Assembly: GCA_021647885.1 (NCBI GenBank)
Contig: JAKITV010000002.1
Span: 1-64,000 of the forward strand
Direction: 5' to 3'
DNA from: Flavobacteriaceae bacterium
GTDB taxonomy: Bacteria > Bacteroidota > Bacteroidia > Flavobacteriales > Flavobacteriaceae
DNA: 64,000 bases
In this document: positions 45,303 to 54,240 of the stretch, in pieces
How positions within the stretch are numbered: position 1 is the stretch's first letter
Layout of the letters: each line of letters begins with the position of its first letter
Notes under the pieces: generated by a model
Told to the model about the DNA's origin: nothing
What the model saw: only the letters and a program-made list of their open reading frames with translations
Database searches by the model: none
Position numbers and translations under genes: made by a program

Positions 45303-46524
45303 TTCGTTATCGGTTTTGTGTATGGTTAGTTGCGGATTTGTGTGCGAGGAATTTCCGAAGGAAATTCAGACGTAACAAAACAAGCAACGACCTTTGTTTA
45401 AGCCAAACACCAGCAATTTTTTTACGGTGTTGGCAATAGTTTTTACTTTTCAAATTCATATGGAGATTCGATAAAGCCCATAATTATCTGCGGATATTTT
45501 TGTTGTAAAAAGTCCATTAGATTAGTAGTAAAAGGAAGAACACTGTCATTCTTAATTCCACTATTAATATTGTTCCACGTCGTTGGATAATACCTTGATA
45601 TTGTTCCAAAAATAAAAGAAACTGCAAACATTTTAGAAATATCATTTATTAGAATATATCCACTAAAAGGTGGAATTACATAGGTGTCACCTATTACTTC
45701 AAAAGAGCTTGCCCACTTTTGACATAAATGCGGATGAAATTCCCCGTCATAAACTATTTTAGAAGTATGACTTGCTTCTGTGATTACAGGATTCTTAAAT
45801 AAATTATCAGGAAATATAATATCTAATAACCCTTTTCCTTGAACCTCAATTTCCGTTTTTAAGACTTCTTTATGTTTTAGGTTATTTAATTGTCTTGAAG
45901 GAATTTCCAATCCTAACCAAGATTCAGCTGATTTTTTTAAATCAGGAAAAGAATAAGACAATTCTTTTAAACTAAACTCATAGTCACTATCATGAATAAG
46001 ATATTCAGAGTGCCAATTAATTCCACTACTTCCTGCCCGAAAATAAGATTTGTTTTTAGTTGCAATAATTAATTCTCTAAAAGTTCCGTTAGAACTTTTT
46101 ACAATGATATCTTCTAATTTTCCAGATTCTGCAATGTCTGACCAATTCGTTATTTTTAATCCGTGAGATGGCTTAATATTATTTTCTCTTGCTTCTTTAT
46201 TTAAAATTAAAATAAGGCCTCTACTCAAAGAAACAATCCCATAATATAGAAGTAATGGCTTTACGGAAATATCAGCTACTTTGACAGATTCAAAATAGCT
46301 TCGTCCTTGTTTGAATGCAGAAATTATTTCATACGCTTTAGCTGAATTTATTTCAAAGTCATATTTTTTCTTAATATATCTTTTTACTAAATCTTTACTT
46401 TCAAACTCTCTTAAAAAGTGCCAAGTGTCGTTCATTTCATAATTACTGCCAATGGATAAGATATGGTTCTGCTTTATACTCAATCAAGTTGAGCACAGGA
46501 CAAACTATATCTTCCGATAACGAA
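45303..46524. mobile_element. Candidate cassette bounded by 11-bp inverted repeats (YaaC-like gene)
   Basis: TTCGTTATCGG at 45303-45313 and its exact complement CCGATAACGAA at 46514-46524 bracket a single gene. The left flank also holds a perfect stem (GAATTTCC/GGAAATTC, 45349-45367) and a bulged stem (GCCAAACACC/GGTGTTGGC, 45402-45434) just beyond the gene's stop. No transposase or integrase is present. The layout suggests a moved single-gene unit; this is an inference. Confidence 0.35.
45443..46435 (-). CDS. YaaC-like protein
   Basis: 330 residues from the ATG at 46435 (MNDTWHFLREFESKDLVKRY); an in-frame TTG at 46483 would add 16. The opening WxxLxxFES, the RSYFESVKVADISVKPLLLYY segment and the GLILIL...SHGL stretch recall the YaaC family of unknown function, including length. 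There are no membrane helices apart from hydrophobic patches. The gene stands alone between 11-bp inverted repeats and looks like an accessory gene next to conserved neighbours. Confidence 0.6.
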   Translation of the reverse strand: MNDTWHFLREFESKDLVKRYIKKKYDFEINSAKAYEIISAFKQGRSYFESVKVADISVKPLLLYYGIVSLSRGLILILNKEARENNIKPSHGLKITNWSDIAESGKLEDIIVKSSNGTFRELIIATKNKSYFRAGSSGINWHSEYLIHDSDYEFSLKELSYSFPDLKKSAESWLGLEIPSRQLNNLKHKEVLKTEIEVQGKGLLDIIFPDNLFKNPVITEASHTSKIVYDGEFHPHLCQKWASSFEVIGDTYVIPPFSGYILINDISKMFAVSFIFGTISRYYPTTWNNINSGIKNDSVLPFTTNLMDFLQQKYPQIIMGFIESPYEFEK

Positions 46525-46649
46525 GGTCGTCTATTTTCTTGTAAAAGTCAAGTTCAAAAAACAAACACTTAGAGTGTTATTGAATTATTTTTTAGTAAAA
46601 ATCACTTTTAATAATTTGGAAAGCGGTTTTTTTATCTACTATATTTTAC

Positions 46650-46657
46650 TATTTTTG
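46650..46657 (+). promoter_or_regulatory. -7 box of the hppA promoter
   Basis: TATTTTTG, a full consensus -7 box, 30 nt before the hppA ATG. No TTG at normal spacing was found. Confidence 0.5.
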
Positions 46658-46686
46658 CCGCATTCAAAAAAATAAACAATTAACAC

Positions 46687-49056
46687 ATGGAATTATTAAT
46701 AAAATTTTTACCAGCCTTTGGAGTTTTAGCTCTAATCTTTGTTTTTATAAAAAACATTTGGGTGTCTAAACAAGAGCAAGGTGATGCTAAAATGGTGCGT
46801 ATTGCCAAGAATATTGCCGAAGGTGCAATGTCATTTTTAAAAGCAGAATACAGAGTTTTAGCAATTTTTGTGGCAGCAGTTGCAGTCTTATTATACTTTA
46901 AAGGTAATGCTGAAGAAGGCTCTAACGGAATGGTAGCAATATCATTTATAGTAGGTGCTATTTGCTCGGCGTTAGCAGGTTTTATAGGAATGAAAGTTGC
47001 TACTAAAGCCAATGTAAGAACAACTCAGGCTGCAAGAACCTCTTTAGGTAGAGCATTAGAAGTTGCTTTTGCTGGAGGTGCAGTAATGGGATTAGGTGTT
47101 GTAGGATTAGGCGTTTTAGGATTAAGTGGATTATTTGCACTTTATCAAGAAATGTGGTCTGGAGCAGATAATTTATCAATGGTATTAAATGTGCTTTCTG
47201 GTTTTTCATTAGGAGCATCTTCAATAGCATTATTTGCGCGTGTTGGTGGAGGTATTTATACCAAAGCTGCCGATGTTGGTGCAGATTTAGTTGGTAAAGT
47301 TGAAGCTGGTATTCCAGAAGACCATCCATTAAACCCAGCTACTATTGCTGATAATGTTGGCGATAATGTTGGTGATGTTGCAGGAATGGGAGCCGATTTA
47401 TTCGAATCGTATGTTGGTTCTATTATTGGTACAATGGTTTTAGGTGCTTTTATTTTAACTCCAAATTTTGAAGGTTTAGGAGCTGTTTATTTACCATTGG
47501 TTTTAGCTGCAGTAGGAATTGTAATGTCTATTATAGGAACATTTTTTGTGAAAGTAAAAGATGGCGGAAACCCTCAAACAGCACTAAACATAGGAGAGTA
47601 TGGCTCGGCAGTATTAATGGTTGTAGCATCCTATTTTATTATTAATGAGTTAATTCCTGAAACGGTTGAAGGTTTACCATTTGGAGCTATGGGAGTATTT
47701 TGGGCTACAATAGCAGGTTTAGTTGCTGGATTATTAGTTGGTAAAGTAACCGAATATTATACAGCTACAGGAAAAAGACCTGTAATGTCAATAGTAAAAC
47801 AATCTGAAACAGGATCGGCAACAAATATTATTGCTGGATTAGGTGTTGGGATGATGTCAACAATGTTTCCAATTTTAATAATTGCCACAGCTATTATGGT
47901 CTCTCACCATTTTGCAGGAATGTATGGAATTGCAATTGCTGCGGTTGGAATGTTAGCAAATACAGGAATTCAATTAGCAATAGATGCTTATGGACCAATT
48001 TGTGATAATGCTGGAGGAATTGCTGAAATGGCAGAATTACCAAAAGAAGTACGTAAGCGTACAGATAAATTAGACGCTGTTGGTAATTCAACTGCAGCTG
48101 TTGGAAAAGGGTTCGCCATTGCTTCTGCAGCATTAACTGCATTAGCATTATTTGCTGCCTTTATGAAAACGGCTAATGTGACTTCTATTGATGTTTCGCA
48201 ACCAAAGATTATGGCTGGACTTTTAGTAGGTGGAATGTTGCCTTTTGTATTCTCGGCATTGTCTATAAATGCTGTTGGTCGTGCTGCAATGGCAATGATT
48301 GAAGAAGTTCGTCGTCAGTTTAGAGAAATTCCACAATTAAAAGCGGCTTTAGTTGTGATGCGTAAATACGATTCTGATATGTCTAAAGCATCTGAAGCGG
48401 ATAGAAAAATATTTGATGAAGCAGATGGTGTTGCAGATTATAGTAAGTGTATTGATATTTCAACAAAAGCATCGATAAAGGAAATGGTGTTGCCAGGCTT
48501 ATTGGCTTTAGCAGCTCCAGTATCAGTTGGTTTTATTGGAGGTGCAGAAATGCTTGGAGGCTTATTGGCAGGAGTAACAACATGTGGTGTGCTTATGGCT
48601 ATCTTTCAATCAAATGCTGGTGGAGCTTGGGATAATGCCAAGAAAACCATTGAAGAAGAAGGAAGAAAAGGAACAGAAGCACATAAAGCATCGGTTGTTG
48701 GAGATACCGTTGGAGATCCATTTAAAGATACTTCAGGCCCATCGTTAAACATCTTATTAAAGTTAATGTCGGTTGTGGCATTGGTTATTGCGCCAAGTAT
48801 TGCACTTTCTTTGGATAATGATTCTGCTATGAATACAAATGAGATAAGAGTTGAAATGACTTCTGAAAACGGAGAAATGGCTAAAGCAATTATAACTACT
48901 ACTACAACCGAAAATGGTGAAGTAGTAACTGAAGAAAAAATAATTGAAGGTACTCTTGAAGAAGTTAAAGCTAAAGTTGATGCCTTAGAAGAAAATATTT
49001 CTGTTAATGTTGAGAAAACAAAAAAAGTAGTAAAAGAAGTTGTTGAAGAAGTATAA
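46687..49056 (+). CDS. hppA: Membrane-bound cation-pumping pyrophosphatase
   Basis: Hydrolyses PPi and pumps H+ or Na+ across the inner membrane. 789 residues with about 16 helices. Active-site segments: [40 protein letters not shown], and the C-terminal [32 protein letters not shown] carries Ala at the position that marks potassium-dependent enzymes (family knowledge); the pumped ion cannot be told by eye. After the last helix there is a hydrophilic tail of about 75 residues, rich in Glu, Thr and Lys, which is not part of the catalytic fold. A terminator follows. Confidence 0.95.
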   Translation: MELLIKFLPAFGVLALIFVFIKNIWVSKQEQGDAKMVRIAKNIAEGAMSFLKAEYRVLAIFVAAVAVLLYFKGNAEEGSNGMVAISFIVGAICSALAGFIGMKVATKANVRTTQAARTSLGRALEVAFAGGAVMGLGVVGLGVLGLSGLFALYQEMWSGADNLSMVLNVLSGFSLGASSIALFARVGGGIYTKAADVGADLVGKVEAGIPEDHPLNPATIADNVGDNVGDVAGMGADLFESYVGSIIGTMVLGAFILTPNFEGLGAVYLPLVLAAVGIVMSIIGTFFVKVKDGGNPQTALNIGEYGSAVLMVVASYFIINELIPETVEGLPFGAMGVFWATIAGLVAGLLVGKVTEYYTATGKRPVMSIVKQSETGSATNIIAGLGVGMMSTMFPILIIATAIMVSHHFAGMYGIAIAAVGMLANTGIQLAIDAYGPICDNAGGIAEMAELPKEVRKRTDKLDAVGNSTAAVGKGFAIASAALTALALFAAFMKTANVTSIDVSQPKIMAGLLVGGMLPFVFSALSINAVGRAAMAMIEEVRRQFREIPQLKAALVVMRKYDSDMSKASEADRKIFDEADGVADYSKCIDISTKASIKEMVLPGLLALAAPVSVGFIGGAEMLGGLLAGVTTCGVLMAIFQSNAGGAWDNAKKTIEEEGRKGTEAHKASVVGDTVGDPFKDTSGPSLNILLKLMSVVALVIAPSIALSLDNDSAMNTNEIRVEMTSENGEMAKAIITTTTTENGEVVTEEKIIEGTLEEVKAKVDALEENISVNVEKTKKVVKEVVEEV

Positions 49057-49094
49057 GAAACTAAAGAGAACAACTAATTTTTTCAAAATACACT

Positions 49095-49127
49095 AAAAAA
49101 CCATGCTTCCGAAAGCGTGGTTTTTTG
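49095..49127 (+). terminator. Terminator after hppA
   Basis: Stem CCATGCTT/AAGCGTGG (49101-49108 with 49113-49120, one G-U pair) preceded by an A run and followed by TTTTTTG. Confidence 0.8.
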
Positions 49128-49138
49128 TTTGCGTTAAG

Positions 49139-49158
49139 TCTGCCTGTCGGTAGGCAGG
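49139..49158. repeat. Inverted repeat CTGCCT/AGGCAG
   Basis: CTGCCT and AGGCAG separated by six bases, in the gap between hppA and the deoxynucleoside kinase gene. Further down, GCTGAAACAAGTTCAGC (49182-49198) is another short palindromic unit. Similar units lie near 30487 and 59802. Confidence 0.45.
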
Positions 49159-49253
49159 GATGAAAATGACATCCTTTTGAGATGCTGAAACAAGTTCAGC
49201 ACGAAAAAGATATAATGAACAGCCTGACGTTTTAGGAACTAAAACGGAACGCC

Positions 49254-49868
49254 CTAAAACAAGCCATAAATTTCTGCTTCAACCTTATTAATAATTTCAC
49301 CTAAATCCTCTGGATTATCTACAAAATCTAATGGGTCAACATCTATAACAAGAAGGTTGCCTTTGTCGTATTTAGAAATCCATGCTTCGTAACGCTCATT
49401 CAATCTGCTTAAATAATCGATGCTTATTGAGTTTTCGTAATCACGACCTCGTTTGTGAATTTGAGACACTAAATTTGGGATAGAACTGCGCAAATAAATC
49501 AATAAATCAGGACCTTGCACAAAAGATTCCATTAAATCGAAAAGCGATCGGTAATTTTCGAAATCACGATTGGTCATTAAACCCATCGCATGAAGGTTAG
49601 GCGCAAAAATATGTGCGTCTTCGTAAATAGTCCTGTCTTGAATAATGTCTTTACCGCTTTCGCGAATTAGTGAAACCTGACGAAAACGACTGTTTAAAAA
49701 ATACACTTGCAAATTGAAACTCCAACGCTCCATTTGGTTATAAAAGTCGTCCAGATAAGGATTATCAACAACATCTTCGAGCTGTGCTTCCCATTTATAA
49801 TGTTTTGCAAGTAATTTAGTTAGTGTGGTTTTTCCTGCGCCAATATTTCCGGCAATGGCTATGTGCAT
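49254..49868 (-). CDS. Deoxynucleoside kinase
   Basis: Salvage kinase phosphorylating a deoxynucleoside (dAdo/dGuo/dCyd type). 204 residues with P-loop GNIGAGKTTLTKLLA at the N-terminus, DRTIYEDAHIFA (the DRS/ERS-like catalytic region) and the LID segment YLRSSIPNLVSQIHKRGRDY. Complements the nucleoside importer and thyA. It starts 4 nt after the preceding gene's stop, so the two form an operon. Confidence 0.9.
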   Translation of the reverse strand: MHIAIAGNIGAGKTTLTKLLAKHYKWEAQLEDVVDNPYLDDFYNQMERWSFNLQVYFLNSRFRQVSLIRESGKDIIQDRTIYEDAHIFAPNLHAMGLMTNRDFENYRSLFDLMESFVQGPDLLIYLRSSIPNLVSQIHKRGRDYENSISIDYLSRLNERYEAWISKYDKGNLLVIDVDPLDFVDNPEDLGEIINKVEAEIYGLF

Positions 49869-49872
49869 AATC

Positions 49873-50652
49873 TTAATTTGTTTTTATTTGGTACTGATGG
49901 AGATATTCATCGTCGTAAATATACAAGGTTTGGTTGGTTACTAAAAACTGTTTTATTAACAATTTTTGGGTTTTTAGTTCTGTAAATATTTTGGTGTCTT
50001 TGTTTAAATAAAATAGCTGGTTTTCTTTTTGAAGGATTAAATTTCCATTCATTTCCACAAGATTTGTGAAGCCAGTATTCTTAATTTTCGAAAGCAAACT
50101 TCCAACATAATTATAGGTGAGTATATAGTCTTTAGTTAGTAGCCAACAAAAATTGTAATTGCTTTTTAAATCTAAAATTTCTCCCTGTATTGGTAAGGTT
50201 TGAACACGAGTAGTATTGGTTTTGTAATCGTAATTTTCTAATTGCTGCATATTTTGATTAAATAACCAAATCGTATTGTCGTTTCCAGCAGAAACATGTG
50301 TAACGTCTTTAAAGGGTTGTATTGAATTAAAATCGATTCTAAACATTTCGGATAAACGATTGTCTAAAATAACTACAGTATTAAAAGCTCTGTAAAATAG
50401 ATTGATTTTTAAAGGATTAAATGAATTAGCAGTTGTTATTTGACCAAGTTGGATATTACTGTAAGTGATAATTTTGTCCTTAATTTTTTTGTGAAATATA
50501 TTGTTGATAGTGTAGTATGTAGTCTCAAAATTATCGACCCCAACAAGAGTTTCAACATTAAGCTTAATTTGTTTTACAAAATTAACTTCTATACTTTGTT
50601 GAGCAAACATAGAAAAGGTGAGCAAAAAGAGTAGATATTTAAAAGCTTTCAT
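49873..50652 (-). CDS. Exported protein of unknown function, propeller-like
   Basis: 259 residues; signal peptide FKYLLFLLTFSMFAQ. The mature part is beta-rich with repeating segments such as NTIWLFNQNMQQLENYDYKT and NYNFCWLLTKDYILTYNYVG, each ending in a Tyr-rich strand, which suggests a small propeller. I do not recognise a named family. In operon with the downstream kinase (4-nt gap). Before the ATPase cassette arrived it would have followed the response-regulator gene directly on the same strand. Confidence 0.7.
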   Translation of the reverse strand: MKAFKYLLFLLTFSMFAQQSIEVNFVKQIKLNVETLVGVDNFETTYYTINNIFHKKIKDKIITYSNIQLGQITTANSFNPLKINLFYRAFNTVVILDNRLSEMFRIDFNSIQPFKDVTHVSAGNDNTIWLFNQNMQQLENYDYKTNTTRVQTLPIQGEILDLKSNYNFCWLLTKDYILTYNYVGSLLSKIKNTGFTNLVEMNGNLILQKENQLFYLNKDTKIFTELKTQKLLIKQFLVTNQTLYIYDDEYLHQYQIKTN

Positions 50653-50699
50653 TCCGATTTTAAAAGTACAAAAACGGAGTCAATTTTAGTAATCAATTT

Positions 50700-50753
50700 C
50701 AACAAATCAATTTGTATCCAAATCCACGAACGTTTACAATTTTAATTATTTCA
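50700..50753 (-). pseudogene. Displaced duplicate of the response-regulator 3' end
   Basis: On the minus strand this reads EIIKIVNVRGFGYKLIC and a stop, against DETIQIVNVRGFGYKLIC plus stop at the intact gene (52035-51981). By eye 44 of 54 bases match. Within the 12 shared final codons all five base differences are synonymous (AAC/AAT, CGT/CGC, GGA/GGT, TAC/TAT, TTG/TTA). It is a stub left or brought by the ATPase cassette. Confidence 0.75.
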
Positions 50754-50771
50754 TTTAAATATATGTAAATC

Positions 50772-50812
50772 GGGAATACAATTCCCTATTTGCAGAATAT
50801 TTATTATATTTG
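50772..50812 (+). promoter_or_regulatory. Promoter and palindromic operator-like site of the second ATPase gene
   Basis: Perfect palindrome GGGAATACAATTCCC (50772-50786) followed by TATATTTG (50805-50812), a full -7 box that ends only 4 nt before the ATG at 50817. The transcript would be nearly leaderless. The palindrome covers the place of the missing -33 element. Confidence 0.5.
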
Positions 50813-50816
50813 TACT

Positions 50817-51968
50817 ATGTTAGATCGAACAATAGAACATAAATTATTAGAAATGGCGACAAAATTTCCTGTGCTAGCCATTACTGGGCCTCGACAATCA
50901 GGAAAAACAACCTTGTGTAAAAAGCTATTCAACGACTATCGTTATGTAACTTTAGAAAACCCTGATAATAAAGAGTTTGCGCAGTCAGATCCAAAAGGTT
51001 TTTTAGATGAATATAATGACAATGTAATTATAGATGAAGTTCAAAATGTACCTGAATTATTTTCATACATACAAGGTCTTGTAGATGAAAGTGGAAAAGC
51101 AGGACAATATATTCTAACTGGTTCTCAAAACTTTTTGCTACTAGAAAAAATCAGTCAAACATTGGCAGGAAGAATTTATATTTATCATTTGTTACCTTTT
51201 AGTTATTCTGAATTAAATGTAAAATATAAACAAGGGCTTTTAGCAAATATATTTAAAGGAGGATATCCTAGAATTTATGATAAAGACATTCTTCCATCAG
51301 ATTTTTTCCCATCTTATACACAAACGTATTTAGAACGTGACGTGAGAAATATTTTGAATGTAAAAAACATCAATAAGTTTGGAGCATTTTTAAAATTATG
51401 TGCAGGTAGAATAGGTCAGATTTTTAATTCGTCCAATATTGCAAATGAATTAGGTGTTGACCATAAAACGGTTATGAGTTGGCTGTCCTTATTAGAGGCA
51501 AGTTTTATTGTTTATAGGTTGCAACCTTGGCATACAAATTTTAATAAACGCACAATAAAATCGCCAAAAATATATTTTTACGATACAGGATTAGCTTGTT
51601 ATTTGCTGGGATTGAAAAATAAAAAAGAAATAACTTTACATTTTACAAAAGGAGCTTTATTTGAAAATTATATCATTAATGAGCATCTAAAAAACAGATG
51701 GAATAATGGGCTTCAATTCGCATCTTATTTTTGGAGAGATAGTAGTGGAAATGAAATAGACTTGTTGATAGAAGAAGGTAAAAGCCTGAAAATCGTGGAG
51801 ATTAAATCTGGGAAAACAATTAAAACAGATTTTTTTAAAAGCCTGAATCGTTTTGAAAAATTAGCCAGCGATTTTTCAGTAAAAAAATATCTTATTTTTG
51901 GCGGAAATGAATCTCAAAAACGAACTATTGCACAAATTTTTTCTTGGGACGAAGTAACACGTTTATAA
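50817..51968 (+). CDS. AAA-family ATPase with DUF4143/nuclease-like C-terminus
   Basis: 383 residues from the ATG at 50817. Walker A GPRQSGKT at 24-31, Walker B VIIDEVQN at 70-77, sensor YILTGSQN, a winged-helix-like ANELGVDHKTVMSWLSLLE, then DUF4143 with KIYFYDTGLACYLLG and a PD-(D/E)XK-like set in NEIDLLIEEG (Asp315) and IVEIKSGKT (Glu328, Lys330). Function unknown; ATPase plus nuclease fold would suit DNA handling (inference). It faces the response-regulator gene tail to tail, 12 nt away, inside a duplicated gene end. Confidence 0.82.
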   Translation: MLDRTIEHKLLEMATKFPVLAITGPRQSGKTTLCKKLFNDYRYVTLENPDNKEFAQSDPKGFLDEYNDNVIIDEVQNVPELFSYIQGLVDESGKAGQYILTGSQNFLLLEKISQTLAGRIYIYHLLPFSYSELNVKYKQGLLANIFKGGYPRIYDKDILPSDFFPSYTQTYLERDVRNILNVKNINKFGAFLKLCAGRIGQIFNSSNIANELGVDHKTVMSWLSLLEASFIVYRLQPWHTNFNKRTIKSPKIYFYDTGLACYLLGLKNKKEITLHFTKGALFENYIINEHLKNRWNNGLQFASYFWRDSSGNEIDLLIEEGKSLKIVEIKSGKTIKTDFFKSLNRFEKLASDFSVKKYLIFGGNESQKRTIAQIFSWDEVTRL

Positions 51969-51980
51969 TCTTAAGACTAA

Positions 51981-52664
51981 TCAACAAATTAATTTATAAC
52001 CAAATCCGCGAACATTTACAATTTGGATGGTTTCGTCTTGTTTTAGTTTTTTACGAAGTTTTGTAATAAAAACATCCATACTTCGTGCATTAAAAAAGTC
52101 GTCATTTCCCCAGAGTTTGTTTAAAATTAGTGACCGTTCTAAAACTTTATTTTTGTTTTTTATTAAGTGAAATAGTAAATGTGCTTCGCGATGAGTGAGT
52201 TGTGTTTTTTCATCTTCTTTATATTGAAGTGTTTGTTTTGGAAAATTGAATGTAAAAGTGCCAATTTTTAATGTTTCAGAAGTTTTTTGAAGCTTGGTTC
52301 TGTTTAGTAGATTGTTAATTCTTACAATAAGCTCTTCCATACTAAATGGCTTTTTTAAATAGTCGTTTCCGCCAATGGCAAAGCCTTCAACAACATCTTG
52401 AGTTTGAGATTTAGCAGTAAGGAAAATAATAGGAATGGTATCATCTTCCATCCTAATTTCTTTAGCTAATGTAAATCCATCTTTTTTTGGCATCATAACA
52501 TCGAGTACCAAAAGTTCAATGTCTTCCTTTTGGTAAATGGTATAAGCTTCAACTCCATTTTCGGCTAAAAAAACCTTAAAATTCCTCGTTTCCAGACTTT
52601 CTTTAATAATGAGCCCTAAAGCAGGTTCGTCCTCGGCTAAAAGTATGGTTGTTGTGCTATTCAT
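51981..52664 (-). CDS. OmpR-family response regulator
   Basis: 227 residues: receiver domain with Asp55 as phospho-acceptor (LLVLDVMMPKKDG), Glu11/Asp12 and the LTAK and KKPF switch residues, then a winged-helix DNA-binding domain ending VNVRGFGYKLIC. It overlaps the kinase gene by 8 nt and forms a two-component operon with it. Phased TTAAC half-sites between the kinase and the divergent TlpA/GLPGLI operon are its likely targets. The 3' end is duplicated beyond the ATPase gene at 50700-50753. Confidence 0.93.
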   Translation of the reverse strand: MNSTTTILLAEDEPALGLIIKESLETRNFKVFLAENGVEAYTIYQKEDIELLVLDVMMPKKDGFTLAKEIRMEDDTIPIIFLTAKSQTQDVVEGFAIGGNDYLKKPFSMEELIVRINNLLNRTKLQKTSETLKIGTFTFNFPKQTLQYKEDEKTQLTHREAHLLFHLIKNKNKVLERSLILNKLWGNDDFFNARSMDVFITKLRKKLKQDETIQIVNVRGFGYKLIC

Positions 52665-54126
52665 TTGGAAGCGAAATTTTAAAAGTTGTTAAATTGTTAT
52701 TCAAGTCTAAATGAATGCTTCCGTTATGTTTCTCTATAATTTTTTTGGCGTAATACAAGCCAATCCCGAAGCCTTTTACATCGTGTGTATTGCCTTTTGG
52801 AACACGATAAAATTTTTCGAAAATTTTGTCTTTATTGGCTTTAGTTAAAGAGTTTCCATTATCGGAAATAGTTATGTTAATTTGATTGGTTTGCTTTTTT
52901 AAATAAATCGAAATTATTTCGCCACCATATTTTATGGCATTGTCAATGATGTTGTTTATGGCATTTTCAAAATGAAATACATCAACATTAGCAATAATCT
53001 CCTCTTTTGAAGTATTAAAACTTATGGTTTTAGCTTCGTTTTGCATTTGATGTTTATCAATTATTGTGCTGAGTAAATCAGAAATATTTACAGGTTCTTT
53101 ATTTAAGTCTAAGCTGTTACTGTCTAAAGTAGCCGTTTCTAAAAGTTTTTCAACCATTATATTAAGTTTTGTGAGCTGATTGTTAGACATATCTAAATAG
53201 GTTTTAGTCTTTTCTTTATCATCAATTACATTAAATTTCTTAATGCTTTCCAGAGCAACACTTATAGTCGCAATTGGTGTTTTAAATTCGTGAGTAATAT
53301 TACTAATGAGGTCGTTTTTAACTTCGGCTAACTGTTTTTGATGTTTTATGATTTTTAGTAAATAAAACAGCGAAGAAATAATTGCCAAGGACAATAACAG
53401 TGATAACAATATACCTGATAAGCCTTGCATTAATATAATTCTTGTAGCATTAGGATATACCAATTCTAATGTTTCATCATTTTTTAGAAAGGATGATTTT
53501 GCAGTTGTTTTTAAAAAGCCAGATTTTATATTTTCAGTATTATACGAATTAATAACACTTTCGTTTTTATAAAGTCTTAATGCATGGGGAATGTTGAATT
53601 TTTTTCTATTAAATTCTGTATCAATTAAAGGGTTAAGCTTAAAAAAATCTAATGTATCATTGTGTATGGAAATATATATGGCAGTAATGCCTTTTAAAAG
53701 TTTAATGCTATCTGTAGCTTTTTTTCCATGTATAACTTTAACTTGAGTGAGTTTTTTATCGGTTTTAGAAAATGTAAACCCTTCATTGTTACTTGTAATT
53801 TGAGTGACTCCATAAACTTCTTTATCAGGTAGGTTTTTATATTCTATTTGAAATTTCTCTAAAATAGAATCTGGATTAAGATGCTTCAATTTTTCATTAA
53901 AAAATAATGTGTCAGATTCCATATCTATAAATGTCATTTGGTTACTTTCAGCCAAATCTGCATAATATGTATCTAAAGCATTGTCTAAACTTATTTGTAC
54001 TTGGTTAATGAAATTCTGTTTATTAAGCAGGTAGTTTTTATAGTTCCAGTATCCTTGTACAGCTATTGTAAGACCAATTGTAATTATTATTAAATATAAA
54101 AGCCATTTATATTTTTTATCATTCAT
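52657..54126 (-). CDS. Sensor histidine kinase
   Basis: 489 residues: membrane helix 1 (about 9-26), a periplasmic sensor domain of about 205 residues, helix 2 (about 234-256), HisKA with His279 in SNITHEFKTPIA, and an HATPase domain (NIIDNAIKYGG, FGIGLYYAKKII). No cytoplasmic PAS or HAMP is evident. The periplasmic domain is not recognised. The ligand may relate to the neighbouring GLPGLI and outer-membrane proteins (inference from context). The -7 box at 54131-54138 lies directly before the ATG. Confidence 0.92.
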   Translation of the reverse strand: MNDKKYKWLLYLIIITIGLTIAVQGYWNYKNYLLNKQNFINQVQISLDNALDTYYADLAESNQMTFIDMESDTLFFNEKLKHLNPDSILEKFQIEYKNLPDKEVYGVTQITSNNEGFTFSKTDKKLTQVKVIHGKKATDSIKLLKGITAIYISIHNDTLDFFKLNPLIDTEFNRKKFNIPHALRLYKNESVINSYNTENIKSGFLKTTAKSSFLKNDETLELVYPNATRIILMQGLSGILLSLLLSLAIISSLFYLLKIIKHQKQLAEVKNDLISNITHEFKTPIATISVALESIKKFNVIDDKEKTKTYLDMSNNQLTKLNIMVEKLLETATLDSNSLDLNKEPVNISDLLSTIIDKHQMQNEAKTISFNTSKEEIIANVDVFHFENAINNIIDNAIKYGGEIISIYLKKQTNQINITISDNGNSLTKANKDKIFEKFYRVPKGNTHDVKGFGIGLYYAKKIIEKHNGSIHLDLNNNLTTFKISLPNE

Positions 54127-54130
54127 ATTT

Positions 54131-54138
54131 CAAAAGTA
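54131..54138 (-). promoter_or_regulatory. -7 box of the kinase-regulator operon
   Basis: Minus-strand TACTTTTG, a full consensus match, ending 4 nt before the kinase ATG, so the mRNA would be nearly leaderless. The first pair of TTAAC half-sites lies about 29 bp upstream, in the position for autoregulation. Confidence 0.5.
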
Positions 54139-54166
54139 AATGTTAAATTGTAAAAAAACGAATCGC

Positions 54167-54183
54167 TTAACACACGTTAACAC
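54167..54183 (+). promoter_or_regulatory. Two phased TTAAC half-sites (likely response-regulator box 1)
   Basis: TTAACAC at 54167 and again at 54177, a 10-bp direct repeat as used by OmpR-family dimers. Nearest to the kinase promoter. Confidence 0.5.
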
Positions 54184-54187
54184 TTCA

Positions 54188-54207
54188 TTCCCACGAAAGT
54201 GGGAATC
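54188..54207. repeat. Palindromic repeat TTCCCACGAAAGTGGGAATC, copy 3
   Basis: Identical to copy 2 at 37483-37502. It lies between the two groups of TTAAC half-sites in the kinase/TlpA intergenic region. Confidence 0.65.
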
Positions 54208-54240
54208 TCATGAATGTTTCTATAATTTTGATTAATACTC

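Larger units (their letters stand above)
50754..51980. mobile_element. Candidate single-gene ATPase cassette inserted at a response-regulator 3' end
   Basis: About 1.23 kb holding one AAA/DUF4143 ATPase gene with its promoter, between the intact end of the response-regulator gene and a diverged copy of that end. The same layout as the queG locus (1740-3316), but here the ATPase faces its target gene rather than following it. No transposase, integrase or inverted ends are seen. Confidence 0.4.

Noticed and set aside
46680-49073. Long frames opposite hppA (46680-47012, 47003-47329, 47894-48148, 48606-49073)
   Set aside because: They lie within a strongly conserved coding sequence and have low-complexity products rich in Leu, Gln or Ser.
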